Both the position numbers and the translations under genes were made by a program. From assembly GCA_047495785.1 (NCBI GenBank), contig JBLDXI010000034.1, positions 434,001 to 498,000 of the forward strand: DNA of 64,000 bases. The letters run 5' to 3'. The stretch comes from Lepidodermella squamata (Eukaryota > Gastrotricha). The notes under the pieces were generated by a model, which ran no database searches, was not told the DNA's origin, and was given only the letters and a program-made list of their open reading frames with translations. The number at the start of each line of letters is the position of its first letter. Position 1 is the stretch's first letter. Of the stretch, positions 32,318 to 43,009 are shown piece after piece.

Positions 32318-35300
32318 ATGCCAGAATTTAAACGCGAAAAATCGAGAATTTTCGCGACTCAACTTGGCGCTCAAAGAAATGACGCTACTACCGAGCTTCT
32401 CGATTACCTAACCAGCAATAGCGACGGCTCTTTTCATCTAATTCTGGACAATCCTGAGAACAACGAGCCTATCGAGATTAATACGGTTCGCTATTCAAAG
32501 ATGAATCAATTTATTTGATTTTTTCCAATTTTTAAGGTGGACCTTTTCTTACTATTTATTGCGAAAGATTATAATGCGGCTGGAGATGTTAGAAAAGCCG
32601 ATCAAGCCGATAGAGGTCAAGTACCGCTGATGACCATTTACCTGAACGAGCTCAGACCAAACCCATCCGGACTTCTCGGCACCATAATTTCAAACTGTAT
32701 CGACTGTCTAAATTACTTCGAAAATGCTAATGTCGAACATTTGGGCAAGGAATTTCTCGCGAAAATTCAGCAAATTTTATCCGCGACAAAGTTGCGAACT
32801 TTCAGTTTCCCGGCTAATTTAGCTGGCAAATTTTTCCCACGGTCGAATGAGGTCACGAAATCATTGCGCAGCGCATTTCGTGACGCGTTGCAGGGTGACC
32901 GCAATAAGCTGCTGGTAATTGCGGGTCCGGAGGGTGTCGGCAAAACCACCTTAATCGCTAATTTCCTACGCAACCCTGCTAATCACGGCGATATGAAGCG
33001 CGCTGTTTGGATTAGCGGCTATAAGTGGCACGCAAATGCCGTGTTTACGAGTGACGCAATCAGTGAGGCGCGACGGATTATTAAGGCGGATGTTACGCGA
33101 GATTTGCGCCACCTGCCCGCTGATACGCGACCGGATGTGATGATTTTCGACGATATCAGCCACTTTTCTATCGTTGATAGCCTTCACGCAATCTACTCGG
33201 GCGATAACACGCTGGTTGTAGTACTGACTAATGACCGGCATCTGACTTCAATGAAGTTAGACACCAGATGGCACGCGATCACGCAAAATGTTGTAGAACT
33301 ACCGCCGTTTACTGACCACGAAATTATTTCATTCGCGAAAATCTACTCGCCAGGGCTGGAGAAGAAACTAAGCCAGGCTCAACTGAGAGAATTAGCCCAG
33401 AGAAGTTACGGAATCGCGAGAAATGTCGTCCAATTCTGCGAAAGTTTCCGCTGCATTGCGAAAACCGGAAGTCACAGCGACTTCGAAAAGCTGGTAGGCA
33501 ATGCGTTGCGGAGCCTTGCCCCACCTGTTAACTACCATGGCCTGGACAAAAAGGGGCCTTTCACGAGCCCGAGGGTTGAAACAAGTCGAGGTAGGTCTCA
33601 AACAATGCTTCAGATCTCAGAATCCGGGCAAAATCTCTACCCGCCACCAGCGTAAGTCGAAACCGCTCTCCCTAGCAACGGTTGCCAAGGACTTTGTTTT
33701 TACCTAGATATTACGATGTTCCACGTTTTCAGCCCTATCTCAACCGGAAGGAGGAAGAAATGCGGGTTTTATCTGGAATTAAAGCCCTGGCAACATCTGA
33801 CGACCCATCAATCGGCTTCTTCCTGATTTTAGGCAGACCCGGTATCGGGAAAACAACCCTGGTATCAGCTGCTCTTCACGAACCGGCTTATCACGACTTT
33901 GTGTCTAACATTTGCAATATTCAAATCGTGTTCTATCTAAGCAATCCTTGCCGTTTCAAGTCTGAGAAGCAATTTGTCGATGTTTTGTTGGAACTGGGTG
34001 CCAAAGAGGCGCCTGATTACGCCAATGAAGCCACACCTTGGTTGAATCTATCTGAAATGGTCACATACTTCGAACGGGTCAGGAAACAGCGAATTCTCTT
34101 CGTGTTCGACGATGTTTTTGATCAGTTATTGCTGATTGATTTCCGGAAAAATTGCCCAACTGGACTCTGCGTTGTCATAACGAATCAAGAATTTGAAATT
34201 TTCGATCAAATCACGAAATCTGGCACTTATACTGTTCCACCTCTAACCGACTCTCAAACCCTCGAATTATTTCAAAATCAGCTGAATTTGCGGAATCGGC
34301 TTGGAATGCATCATATGACCTTGTTATCGCAGCGATTTTGCAATGGCTCGTCGTTGATCGCCGCTCAAATAGCCGGTCAGTTCGCCCGATCTCGTCGAAT
34401 TGTGAAAAAATTCGAAGAAATCACATCTAAATTCGCTCCATGTCGTTTTGAGATCGATTTATCCCACGAAATGGCGAAAACAGCTTTCCAGTATCTCGAT
34501 GAAGATTCAAAGCTATGTTTCCTCACTTTCCTAATCTTCGACCCTGATGAGCCGATTTGTCTACATGATCTAGCCGTTATGCTGGCGAGAGAGGAGAAGG
34601 ACGCGAGTCAAATTTTGGAGACACTTCAAGATTTCTCGTTAATTCGACGATCTGAGCTGAAAACGGCGACCAATTACCACATGCATCGCCTGTGCCATGA
34701 AACCGGTCTATTGATCGCGACTGAAATGTTTCGAGTTTCAAATCTGCCGAGCCTAAGATTGAAAATTGTGAGAAAATTGGAGGCGAGCCAAAATTTGATT
34801 GATTTCGCACATCGTTTGATCGAAGGCGATTGTTACGTAAGACTTTGCGATATTTTCTCGAAAATTCTTAAGGCGGATTATGGAAGTTACTCAAAAGATT
34901 GCAAGACCCCAACGAAGTTGCAGGATTCCCTGGGCCGAACTGCTTTAATGGCAGCTGCTCGATGCGAAAATCTCCCGATGCTCCGACAACTCTACAAATC
35001 ATGTAAAGACGCCGTCTCACTTCAGGACAATCAAGGCCGGACTGCTTTTATTTGGTCGTTTTTGAAGGCGAATAACCTGGAGGTCACGAAGTTTTTGTAC
35101 GAAGCTTGGCCTATGGCGATCGATAAGAAGGACGCGAGTGGGAAGTCAGTCTTCACTTTGGCTGTCGAGGCTTGTCACGATGTTGCGATTCTAGAGTTCC
35201 TATTAGATAACGATCCTCGATTTCTGAAGGACCAAAACGAAACAACTGGAGGCACGACCCTCATGCATGCGGCTCGTTGCGGGAATTTGACAGCGGTTGA

Positions 35301-35700
35301 GTTGGTTTTCAGAAAATGGCCAGATTCAGTCGCAATCTTAGACAAACGCGGCCGATCAGCGTTGATGTGGGCGTGCGAACGCGGCCATTTCGCCGTAGCA
35401 CGTTTCCTCTTTGAATCTTGGCCTGAAGCTGTTCAGTTGAAGGAAGTAGACACAGGCGAGACTTGCCTCATGCTGGCATTGCAATCTGGGAGTTTAGAAC
35501 TGGTTAAATTCATCTATGAAGCTTGGACTGACGGCCTGGAGGTTGAGTCTATGACTAAGAAAACTGCTATGTCGCTGGCGATCGAATTGGGCCAGATGGA
35601 GCTCCTTAGATATCTTCATGACGTGTGGGCTGCTCGAATGACTTTCGTCGCTGCGATCAAAGCTGATCCTGCTGAAGATGCGGATGATGAAAAAGAATGA
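32318..35700 (+). CDS. Tandem-NTPase STAND protein with ankyrin repeats
   Basis: Exons 32318-32485, 32537-33651, 33708-35700 (1091 residues). The 33652-33707 intron joins an apparent ORF end to the next ORF in frame, linking QNLYPPPA to YYDVPRFQPYL. Two P-loop NTPase domains follow each other: Walker A GPEGVGKTT at about residue 185 with Walker B DVMIFDD at about 256, and Walker A GRPGIGKTT at about 470 with Walker B RILFVFDD at about 556. Both look like NB-ARC/AP-ATPase-type STAND modules; the second is followed by a helical, winged-helix-like region, then about seven ankyrin repeats (830-1080). The N-terminal 180 residues are unassigned and may be an effector domain. STAND proteins act as ligand-gated oligomerising switches in immunity and apoptosis (family knowledge). 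The intron 1 donor (GTTCGC) is weak, so the first 56 residues are less certain. Confidence 0.8.
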
Positions 35701-36101
35701 AACGATTTTTCCAAAGACTTTTATTTCTCTTAGCTCATATAACTCTCATTTCTTTGTCTGAATTCAGGTCATTTTTTTATAAGAACCCCTCTTCGTTACC
35801 TTTTATTCCTACAACCCGGTGTTTCGCGTTTCAGGAGTCGCTTCACAGGATTTGTCGCAAATCAGTCCTAACATCCTTCTATTACAACATTGATCCCCGC
35901 TGTGAAAAAATAAACTTGATAATTAAGCTGGATTTTTAAATTTCGTCGCGCAATTTGAGAATCCGGAAAAAATTGTTTAGCATGCACGCTAGTTTCCTGT
36001 CACGGAGACTGACCAAAATCAACAACGCACCGGCTCATCGGTCGACATTTAGTCAGTCATTCAGTGAAAAATCCAGTTGTAAACTTGTATTTAACCAGTT
36101 C
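35701..36101. other. Short intergenic stretch
   Basis: Contains the 3' UTR of the STAND gene and the 5' region of the K2P gene. The open frame 35697-35939 overlaps the STAND stop and has no features of a gene. The frame upstream of 36102 (from 35955) is open but lacks K2P similarity. Confidence 0.4.
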
Positions 36102-37596
36102 ATGATGAATCAACGCATGAGCATGCAACGAGCTATGGCTAGAGAAAGAAGCGAAGAAGCGTACCTGTACGAGGAGGAGGAAGAAGAAGAGGATGAGCTG
36201 TACGATTACGTAGTGATCGTCCTCCTATTCTTCATCTTATTCTTTTTCTGCGTCTTCGGAGGCGCTTTGGTCTATTGGACGGAGTTCGAAACAGTTCGAG
36301 GGCTGAATGGCGCTGCTCTTGCTGCAGATACGAATTACACTCAGGACGCTACAAATGTCACCATCGAATTGGCAGACTACTTTGGTAACAAGATTCAAAT
36401 GGATAACTCCAGCCAGAATCAACTGTTTTTCAGATAAAGTAACCATTAAAGCTGCTCTCAAGGAAAAAGAGGGATTCCAGACTAAGCTAACCAAATTGTT
36501 TCAACTGATAATGGACCAAACAAGTGAAGGAAAGGATACGAATCGAGTAAGGATTGTCCTGCTGAACGAAACGCATGCGAGTCTCATTGTGAAGCCCGAA
36601 CTGCCAAAATACGTTTTCGGTTAGTAAAGAAGCTTGACGAGTCAAAATAACTTGAGATTTTCTATTGAACTCAGATATCTACGGCTCGTTTTTCTTCACA
36701 TTCGATATCGTCACTACGATCGGTTTTGGCCAGAGAAATCCGCTGACAGATGCTGGGAAAAATCTGGCTACAGCTATCGCTTTGATAGGCTGCCCTATTC
36801 TGGTCTTATTTTGCGATCGATTGGCCGAAAAATTCAACCTGTAATCATTCTATCCCTATTGTGAACCTTTTGATCTTGCGATAATTTAGAACTGGACTGA
36901 GAATTAGGAGAGGAATTTGCGGGATAAGGATTTACAACAAGAAAGGACGGCAAAACAACTCCATCAATGGGTCAAGGTCGATCTGGTGCCGTTGGTTTTC
37001 AACTCTGACCTTGGAATCAATAGGGTTGGCTTTCTTCATCTTCCTACCAGCGATATCCTTCCTGTTTTTGGAATACAATTGGACGGTTTGTATTTTTGAA
37101 AGTCAGCCTTAACATGTTCTATAGATCAAGTCTCATCCAATCCATAGTATGTCGATGCAGTTTATTACGCTGTAAACGCCCTGAGCACAACTGGATGTGG
37201 CGATTTCCTTGCTGGTTAGATTTCAATTTAATTTCAAAGTTCATATCTAACATGAATTTATATTTTTCATTATTTTATATGATTTATGATTTTTTGTCTA
37301 AGATTCCCTTTATTCTTATTTTGAAATGAAATTCAAGCCTTTCAATTTCATTTTATTCTTCAGCCGAAGATTATCGCATCCCGTTGCTTAATTTGTACCG
37401 TGTTTTCTACGTAATGTGGCTGCTAATCGGAATGACGTGGTGGGATGCATATTGCGACAACGGCGCCGAACGGTTGCAACACATCTGCGATTTGACCATC
37501 AAGCCTCTGTTGGACAAATGCCGCGGGAAGCGACCTCGACCACCGCAAGCTATAGCAAGCCGCATGCAACAACCCTTAATGCTGAGAAACTTCTGA
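36102..37596 (+). CDS. Two-pore-domain K+ channel, paralogue 1
   Basis: Exons 36102-36384, 36434-36619, 36675-36840, 36890-37085, 37148-37214, 37364-37596 (376 residues). Order: acidic N terminus (a run of Glu), TM1 (VVIVLLFFILFFFCVFGG), extracellular cap with NxT/S sites, pore loop 1 with TTIGFGQRNP, TM2, cytosolic loop, TM3 (IGLAFFIFLPAISFLF), pore loop 2 with STTGCGDF, TM4, short basic tail. Two pore loops in one chain define K2P leak channels, which dimerise in the plasma membrane. Filter 2 is unusual: TTGCG where TVGFG or TIGFG is expected. ATG 36102 was chosen as the first Met of the K2P-like part; an upstream in-frame region exists. It shares 166-, 196- and 67-nt exons with the paralogue at 43010. 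Confidence 0.85.
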
Positions 37597-37954
37597 AAAA
37601 AATGAAAGAAAATGTCCCTCTTGTTCACTAAAGTTGTAGTATTAGAGTAAAAATCATGAGTTAAGGGATTTAGTAGTAAAAAGTAAACGGGTGATGTTAT
37701 AACTCATTTGAATTTACAATTTCGCCTCCCTTGAAGAATATATCTTGACCCATTATAATGCGACCTAATAGCTCGCATCCACAGACGAAAAGGGTCAAAA
37801 AGACATTCATGCTTCATTTCGAGTGAATAATAAGGGCTATCTCATCTTCACCCAAGCATGAATTCAAGGACAGAATCGATTGCTGCACATCCGTCTGCCG
37901 TGTCTGTCGTGTGCGAAAATGAGCAATTCTTGTGCGTAATCGTAAAATATCAAA

Positions 37955-39180
37955 ATGATCGCAAGGATCTACGTTATTTTTGCGATTGTCAAAGCCTGCT
38001 TTGCTTCGAATGAGTTGGCAATCGCAGCGTTGAAGCAAAAGGTGATGACAAGCTGTCCATTTCTAACTTCGGCTGATCTGCTATTCGAGAATAAGCTAGC
38101 AACTGGCAGTCCGATTACAGTTTTCACTTGGGTTAATATGACTCGTTTCATTGAAATCAACGATTTAGACCAAAGGTAAAGAAACCCTATCTAAACGCAA
38201 TGTCAATCCTTGAATCTATCAACAGGCTCTCAATTTACGCGACAATGATGCTGTATTGGAAACTCCCTTGCAATGTCTCCTACTCAGAATTGAACTCTAC
38301 AAAGAGTAAGATGGACAAGCTACTTCAACACGGAGCTCTCGAATTCGGAATGGCTGGTCAGTCCAACTGGGAGCCTAATGTTATCCATTACAACTCAGTC
38401 GGCAAATCAAACGTGAAAGACAGGTATATTTTCCATAGACCTCACCTAACCCTTGAAAATGTGGGTTTAAGCTGGTCTGGCTCAACGAAGGTCGAGGTTA
38501 ATCCTCAATCTGGATCGGTTATCGGAAGTTGGGAAGGTTTGGGCCGCTTCGACTCAGCATGCGGTGGTTTCTCATTCGAAAAATTCCCATTTGACAAGCT
38601 ATCTTGCGCCATTGTACTACGAGCTGAATCCTCGAGAAAATACCTCACCTACAACATATCATATTTCGGCATAGATGCTAGCAAAATGGACGATTTTATT
38701 GACGATAGCGATTTGTGGACGTACGAAGGAAGTGGGGCTGAAAAACTTGTCGATCAAAGCTGCGATCTTCTCATGCTAACCACGCGTTTCCAGCGCCGCC
38801 ATTTGTATTATATCTGCAATCTATTCGTGCCTATTATCGGCCTTTTCCTGCTGCAAATGGGTAGCTTGATGATGCCGCCGAGTGTCCCTGATCGGCCAAC
38901 ATTCAGCATGACTGTTGTACTGGCTTACGTTTTCCTCTTAACATCGATCTTCGAAAGCATCCCTCGAACTTCAGATGCAGTCTATCTCGTCCTTCTTGTG
39001 GCGTTCAAATTTTTCTGTGGAATATTTCTGACAATGTACAACCTAGCTGCATGCGCTTTTGCTGGGAAAAGGTTCAAGGACCCTCATACCTTGAGATACT
39101 TTGATTTAGCTGTGTTTTTATTGCTGACTCTAATTACGTTTGCTGTCGATTTTGCTTTCATGGTTCTAATGTTAACATGA
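37955..39180 (+). CDS. Cys-loop ligand-gated ion channel subunit
   Basis: Exons 37955-38175 and 38226-39180 (391 residues), joined at the usual ligand-binding-domain position (DLDQR|LSIYATMMLYW). Signal peptide MIARIYVIFAIVKACFA. The Cys-loop reads C..FEKFPFDKLSC with 14 residues between the cysteines instead of the canonical 13. Four TM segments follow from YICNLFVPIIGLFLL; M2 lies in the region FSMTVVLAYVFLLTS. The M3-M4 cytoplasmic loop is very short (about 20 residues). No vicinal Cys pair is seen in loop C, so it is not a classical nicotinic alpha subunit. Ligand and ion selectivity cannot be read. Confidence 0.85.
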
Positions 39181-39306
39181 TGAGCTTTGAAATATGAGCA
39201 AATGCGAGGAATCCTTTATAGGTTAAGCCAGGAATAGCTTGCAATCGCACGGGAAATTCTAAAAGCGGACGCTTTTATCACTCCCCACCCACTGGTGATT
39301 TCCCTA

Positions 39307-41556
39307 ATGGGTCTAGAACCCGAGCCAAAAGATGCAGTACATGGCAAAATTAAACCTTCAAAATCACGAATAATGCTGTTTGTTTTAGCAATCTTCCTCA
39401 GGTTTGAAACAGCCGTAATCGCGGCTAAAAATGCTGGAATTCAAATATTAGCCCTTCTCCCCATGGGTAGCAATGACCCACTAAGCGGTCAGGCTTGTGC
39501 AGCAGCAACGCAAGTCGCGATTGATGGCTTCAATCAAAGATCAGACCTGCTTCCTGGCATCACAGTTCAGGCTGTTTTCAAAGACGAAGGCACAGCTGCT
39601 TCGAAAGCTCCTGTTCAATTCATGGATTTTGTTAACAAAGCTACGACAAGTATAGCCCCGGTTGTAGTCGGAACTTACGGAGTGTGTGAGAACATTTCCC
39701 CACTAGCTCGACAATTCAATATGATCCATGTTTCTTCGAATTGCGGCGGAATCGCTTATACGAACAACCGGAAAAATTTCCCTAATTTATACAGAATTCG
39801 AGTACCAAACGTTTTCGGCCTCTCCGCCGCAATTTTCGCGTTGAAGGCAGGAAAATGGCGTGAAGTCGGCATCATTTTCTCTGGTGATTTCGCTACGTCC
39901 CAATCCTTGTATCAGGCCGCAATTTCGGCTGGTCTCAAGGTTCCACTGTACTCTGGAAGTCCGGATTATGATGAAGGAATTTTCCAAAGTATTCTCGATA
40001 GTAAAGTCCGAGTTCTTATTTCGACCTATGCCGAACCTAGGGCTGTTCAGTTTCTATGTGGGGCTTACAGTATCGGAATACGAGCCCCTCAATTCACCTT
40101 CATCTTCAATGCGAATTCTTATTTCAACCCGTTTTTGAAGGGCTATAAACTCCCTGGGGGTTGCCATATCACTGCAATCGAACAGCAAATCAAGGGCACG
40201 TTTTGGGGTGGATCTTTCGGTTACGCAGTCCTAAACTACGGGAATACATCTCTTGGTTACGATTTGCCTGAATTTGAGGAGAGAGTTGATCGAATTTTGG
40301 CTAGATTCGGCTTAAGTAGACCTCCCGATGACCAAAAACGGCACCAATGCCACGATGCTATGCTTCATGCCCTGATGACAATGGACAAAGCCCAGAAGAC
40401 ACTTACAGCTCAAAACCTATCAATTCTCGATTTCAGTCTTAATCCTTCGAAAATCATGGCTGTTGTTAACGAAAGTGCGAGAAAGATCGATTTCGTAGGG
40501 GTGAGAATAGGGCGGATAACGTATTCTAGCAGGGTTGAATTGGACTCAGAATCTCAACTTGTCGGCCAAATTGTGGATAGACAGCTTCGAATCGTCTACA
40601 GAATTTCGATGTCTGGAAATGCGACTGATCCTAGTGATTACAGGTCCTATAGGGTGGCACAGTCACAAGACCTAGTCTGGGCGACGAAATCTGGAAATCC
40701 GCCGAAAGATTTGAGCGATGTAACTCATCTTGAAGTGAGTATCCCCGAAAGCTACATGATTGCCTCAGCGATCATCGCAACCTTGTCTGTTAGCTTTCTC
40801 GGTATTTTGCTAGCATTGATCCTTAAGAAAAGCTCGGGAGGACTATCGACCAATAAATTCACATACATATTCACAGTTTTAACTGTAATAGCTTCCTTCC
40901 TATTCAGTTTCGAAGGAAATGTCGAGATATTTATGGCTAGAATCGTTCTGGCAGCAATTGGTGTTACCGGAACGAACGCCATGGTTTTGTCTAGCTTAAC
41001 CTTGATCTTCCGAAGCCACAGAAAATACCTTCGAGAAACAGAAAAGAAATCTCAGGTGATCGATTTCATGCTAGAAATCTATAATAATCTGCTGCCTATG
41101 AGATTTACGGCTCTCGCAGCTGTAACTTCAGTTGCTATTGTTGGACTCATCCTCATTTTATGGCTGATAGTTTTGGACACGCCGTTTCTCCTAATCGAGA
41201 CAACCCCAATAGAGTTCAACGAAGTTATGGATTTTTACTTCGATACGTCTTCAACGAAATTCTCATGCAACTATCAGACAGTATGGGTCATCGCAATTAG
41301 CGGCGTGAATGGCTTGATCCTAATAACGGCATTATTACTGGCCTACGAATTGCGACACGCCAAACTTCACCCGATTTTAGCAGTAGAGAATCAAGCCCTC
41401 AAATACGCGACCATAAATTCTATAGGATGTATGATCGTGATATTGCTGAATGTGCTGGTCTTGGATAACTACGTCACGCAACTCGGTGTTTGGACATTCG
41501 GACTGAATCTGTACAGCGTGATGACTTGTCTCATTTTGTTTGTGCCGGGTATTTAG
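39307..41556 (+). CDS. Class-C-like receptor: periplasmic-binding ectodomain plus 7TM
   Basis: Single exon, 749 residues from ATG 39307. An alternative start at 39373 (MLFVLAIFLRF) places a signal peptide at the very N terminus and may be the true one. Residues about 45-400 resemble the receptor-family ligand-binding (Venus flytrap) fold: GSNDPLSGQACAAATQVAID, then a VVGTYGVCENISPLAR block and VFGLSAAIFALKAGKWREVG. From about 490 there are seven hydrophobic segments, with the cytoplasmic loop FRSHRKYLRETEKKSQ and the long extracellular loop 2 typical of GABA-B-type class C GPCRs. The protein ends right after TM7 (LILFVPGI), with no cytoplasmic tail or coiled coil. An intronless coding region is unusual here. 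Ligand unknown; a metabotropic amine or amino-acid receptor is plausible. Confidence 0.75.
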   Translation: MGLEPEPKDAVHGKIKPSKSRIMLFVLAIFLRFETAVIAAKNAGIQILALLPMGSNDPLSGQACAAATQVAIDGFNQRSDLLPGITVQAVFKDEGTAASKAPVQFMDFVNKATTSIAPVVVGTYGVCENISPLARQFNMIHVSSNCGGIAYTNNRKNFPNLYRIRVPNVFGLSAAIFALKAGKWREVGIIFSGDFATSQSLYQAAISAGLKVPLYSGSPDYDEGIFQSILDSKVRVLISTYAEPRAVQFLCGAYSIGIRAPQFTFIFNANSYFNPFLKGYKLPGGCHITAIEQQIKGTFWGGSFGYAVLNYGNTSLGYDLPEFEERVDRILARFGLSRPPDDQKRHQCHDAMLHALMTMDKAQKTLTAQNLSILDFSLNPSKIMAVVNESARKIDFVGVRIGRITYSSRVELDSESQLVGQIVDRQLRIVYRISMSGNATDPSDYRSYRVAQSQDLVWATKSGNPPKDLSDVTHLEVSIPESYMIASAIIATLSVSFLGILLALILKKSSGGLSTNKFTYIFTVLTVIASFLFSFEGNVEIFMARIVLAAIGVTGTNAMVLSSLTLIFRSHRKYLRETEKKSQVIDFMLEIYNNLLPMRFTALAAVTSVAIVGLILILWLIVLDTPFLLIETTPIEFNEVMDFYFDTSSTKFSCNYQTVWVIAISGVNGLILITALLLAYELRHAKLHPILAVENQALKYATINSIGCMIVILLNVLVLDNYVTQLGVWTFGLNLYSVMTCLILFVPGI

Positions 41557-42321
41557 AAGCTTTTGAACGTTAGTGTTGCGACTGAAACCCGGCTATCTAT
41601 TGTTTCAAATTACAACAGGCCAAGTAGGTCGCGATTGCTTCAACATTAGCAATATTTTTTTAATCATAAAATATGTATTAGCGATTTTTCACTATTCCGG
41701 CTAAGCCGAAATAAAGAGCCGTTATATTCTCTATGAAAACCTGTCTCTATATTATGTGAATATGAATATACAGCTTATTTGCATAAGACCTTAGACCATT
41801 GGCCCCTAACTTAAACGGTCTGTTTTAGGATATGGGTAATTGAAATCCAGAATCGCAGAACGTTTCACTGGTGTGAAGCACGTGAAGGAGCATCCAGGTA
41901 AGGTTGCCGGGTTATCGGGACACGAGTCTCGAAACCTCTGGTGCAGCCTGTTACAACCAAGTTTCTGACTTTCTCAACATATCGACCAATATTTTTCAAA
42001 AAAGTCTGAAATCACAAATTGAACCTTGAAATCCTAAATTAACACCGTGAAAAGCCGAACCCCTTTCATAGCAGGTCGCAGAGGGTTGATTTCTGACGAT
42101 ACATTCTCAACAAAATCTCCTCCAAGTTTCAAGATTGAGACCTCGTTTTGCTGGTTCGTTTTATTTTTCTCAAACTGATAACCTATAAAGCTTATCTCAT
42201 GTAGTTTTAGCAGTTTTAGGCTGAGAACGAAACAGATTTTTCCCAAGGTCAGTCACTACTTAATGCCATCAAAGATATACTATTTCAGTCATAGTTTACA
42301 TTTTCAACCCGAGCAGAATAT
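41557..42321. other. Intergenic stretch
   Basis: 3' UTR of the receptor (AATAAA-like 'gaaataaaga' near 41709) and 5' region of the knottin-type gene. No other gene can be supported. Confidence 0.5.
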
Positions 42322-42564
42322 ATGAGAATGAATTACTCTTTTGTCGCCTTAATGCTGGCTGCAGTCTTCTTATTTGCAGCATTCTTGAATTACGCATCGG
42401 CCCAGGGTGATTGCCTGCCAACTGGCTATGTTTGCCAAAACACGGATGAGTCATGCTGCTCTGGCTCGTAAGTCTTCTATTTTCACCACATTGGTTTACT
42501 CTAAATCGTTCGATGATCAAGGTGCGAATACGTTCACAGCGCTAATTTGGATCTATGCGTTTAG
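42322..42564 (+). CDS. Six-cysteine knottin-type secreted peptide
   Basis: Exons 42322-42467 and 42522-42564, joined over a 54-nt intron with donor GTAAGT and acceptor CAAG (AAG acceptors occur elsewhere here). The product is about 62 residues: a signal peptide with a long hydrophobic core ending ASA, then a mature part of about 34 residues whose cysteine spacing is C-x6-C-x6-C-C-x3-C-x10-C. That is the inhibitor-cystine-knot pattern (C-C-CC-C-C) found in invertebrate toxins, protease inhibitors and antimicrobial peptides. Without splicing the frame stops right after the third and fourth cysteines, so splicing is needed to complete the knot. No propeptide cleavage site is obvious. Which of the three roles it plays cannot be told. 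Confidence 0.75.
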
Positions 42565-43009
42565 GGAAGCTGAACCTGAAACAACGAAAATGAGTAATAT
42601 AAGCCCAACTCTACATGACATATTCCTTATGAATCATAATCTTTATCGAAAATAAATGAGTTTTTAGGTAATATACCCATTAAATAGTGGAACGACATGT
42701 GTTATGCACAGCACATACCTATATATTATCAAAATTAAAAGCGACATATGCAATAAAATGTTTATCTCCCCGTTTCGTTATCTCTGATAATGTGTACTTT
42801 GATTCTCACGGGCGATTCTGAATGGCTACTCGTGCCTTTTGAGTGGCAAAGCATCAATAATTTTTTGACTAGCCACGTGCCAATAATTCATCCAACTTTG
42901 TCCATTTCGAGTGTTTCGTGACGTTGCCTAAGAAGCGGTTTCAATAAAGCCGCTTAATTACTTTATCCAAAACATCATCATTGGATAAAAATTCAGAAAA
43001 AATCTCCGA
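42565..43009. other. Intergenic stretch
   Basis: 3' UTR of the knottin-type gene (AATAAA-like 'aaaataaatgag' near 42650) and 5' flank of the K2P gene. Nothing else supportable. Confidence 0.4.

Noticed and set aside
33597-33619. Another 23-nt GT...CAG segment, in the STAND gene
   Set aside because: Splicing it would lead into a stop; the longer intron 33652-33707 alone keeps the frame.
35697-35939. 80-codon frame overlapping the STAND stop codon
   Set aside because: Overlaps the stop and lies in 3' UTR; no homology to the gene.
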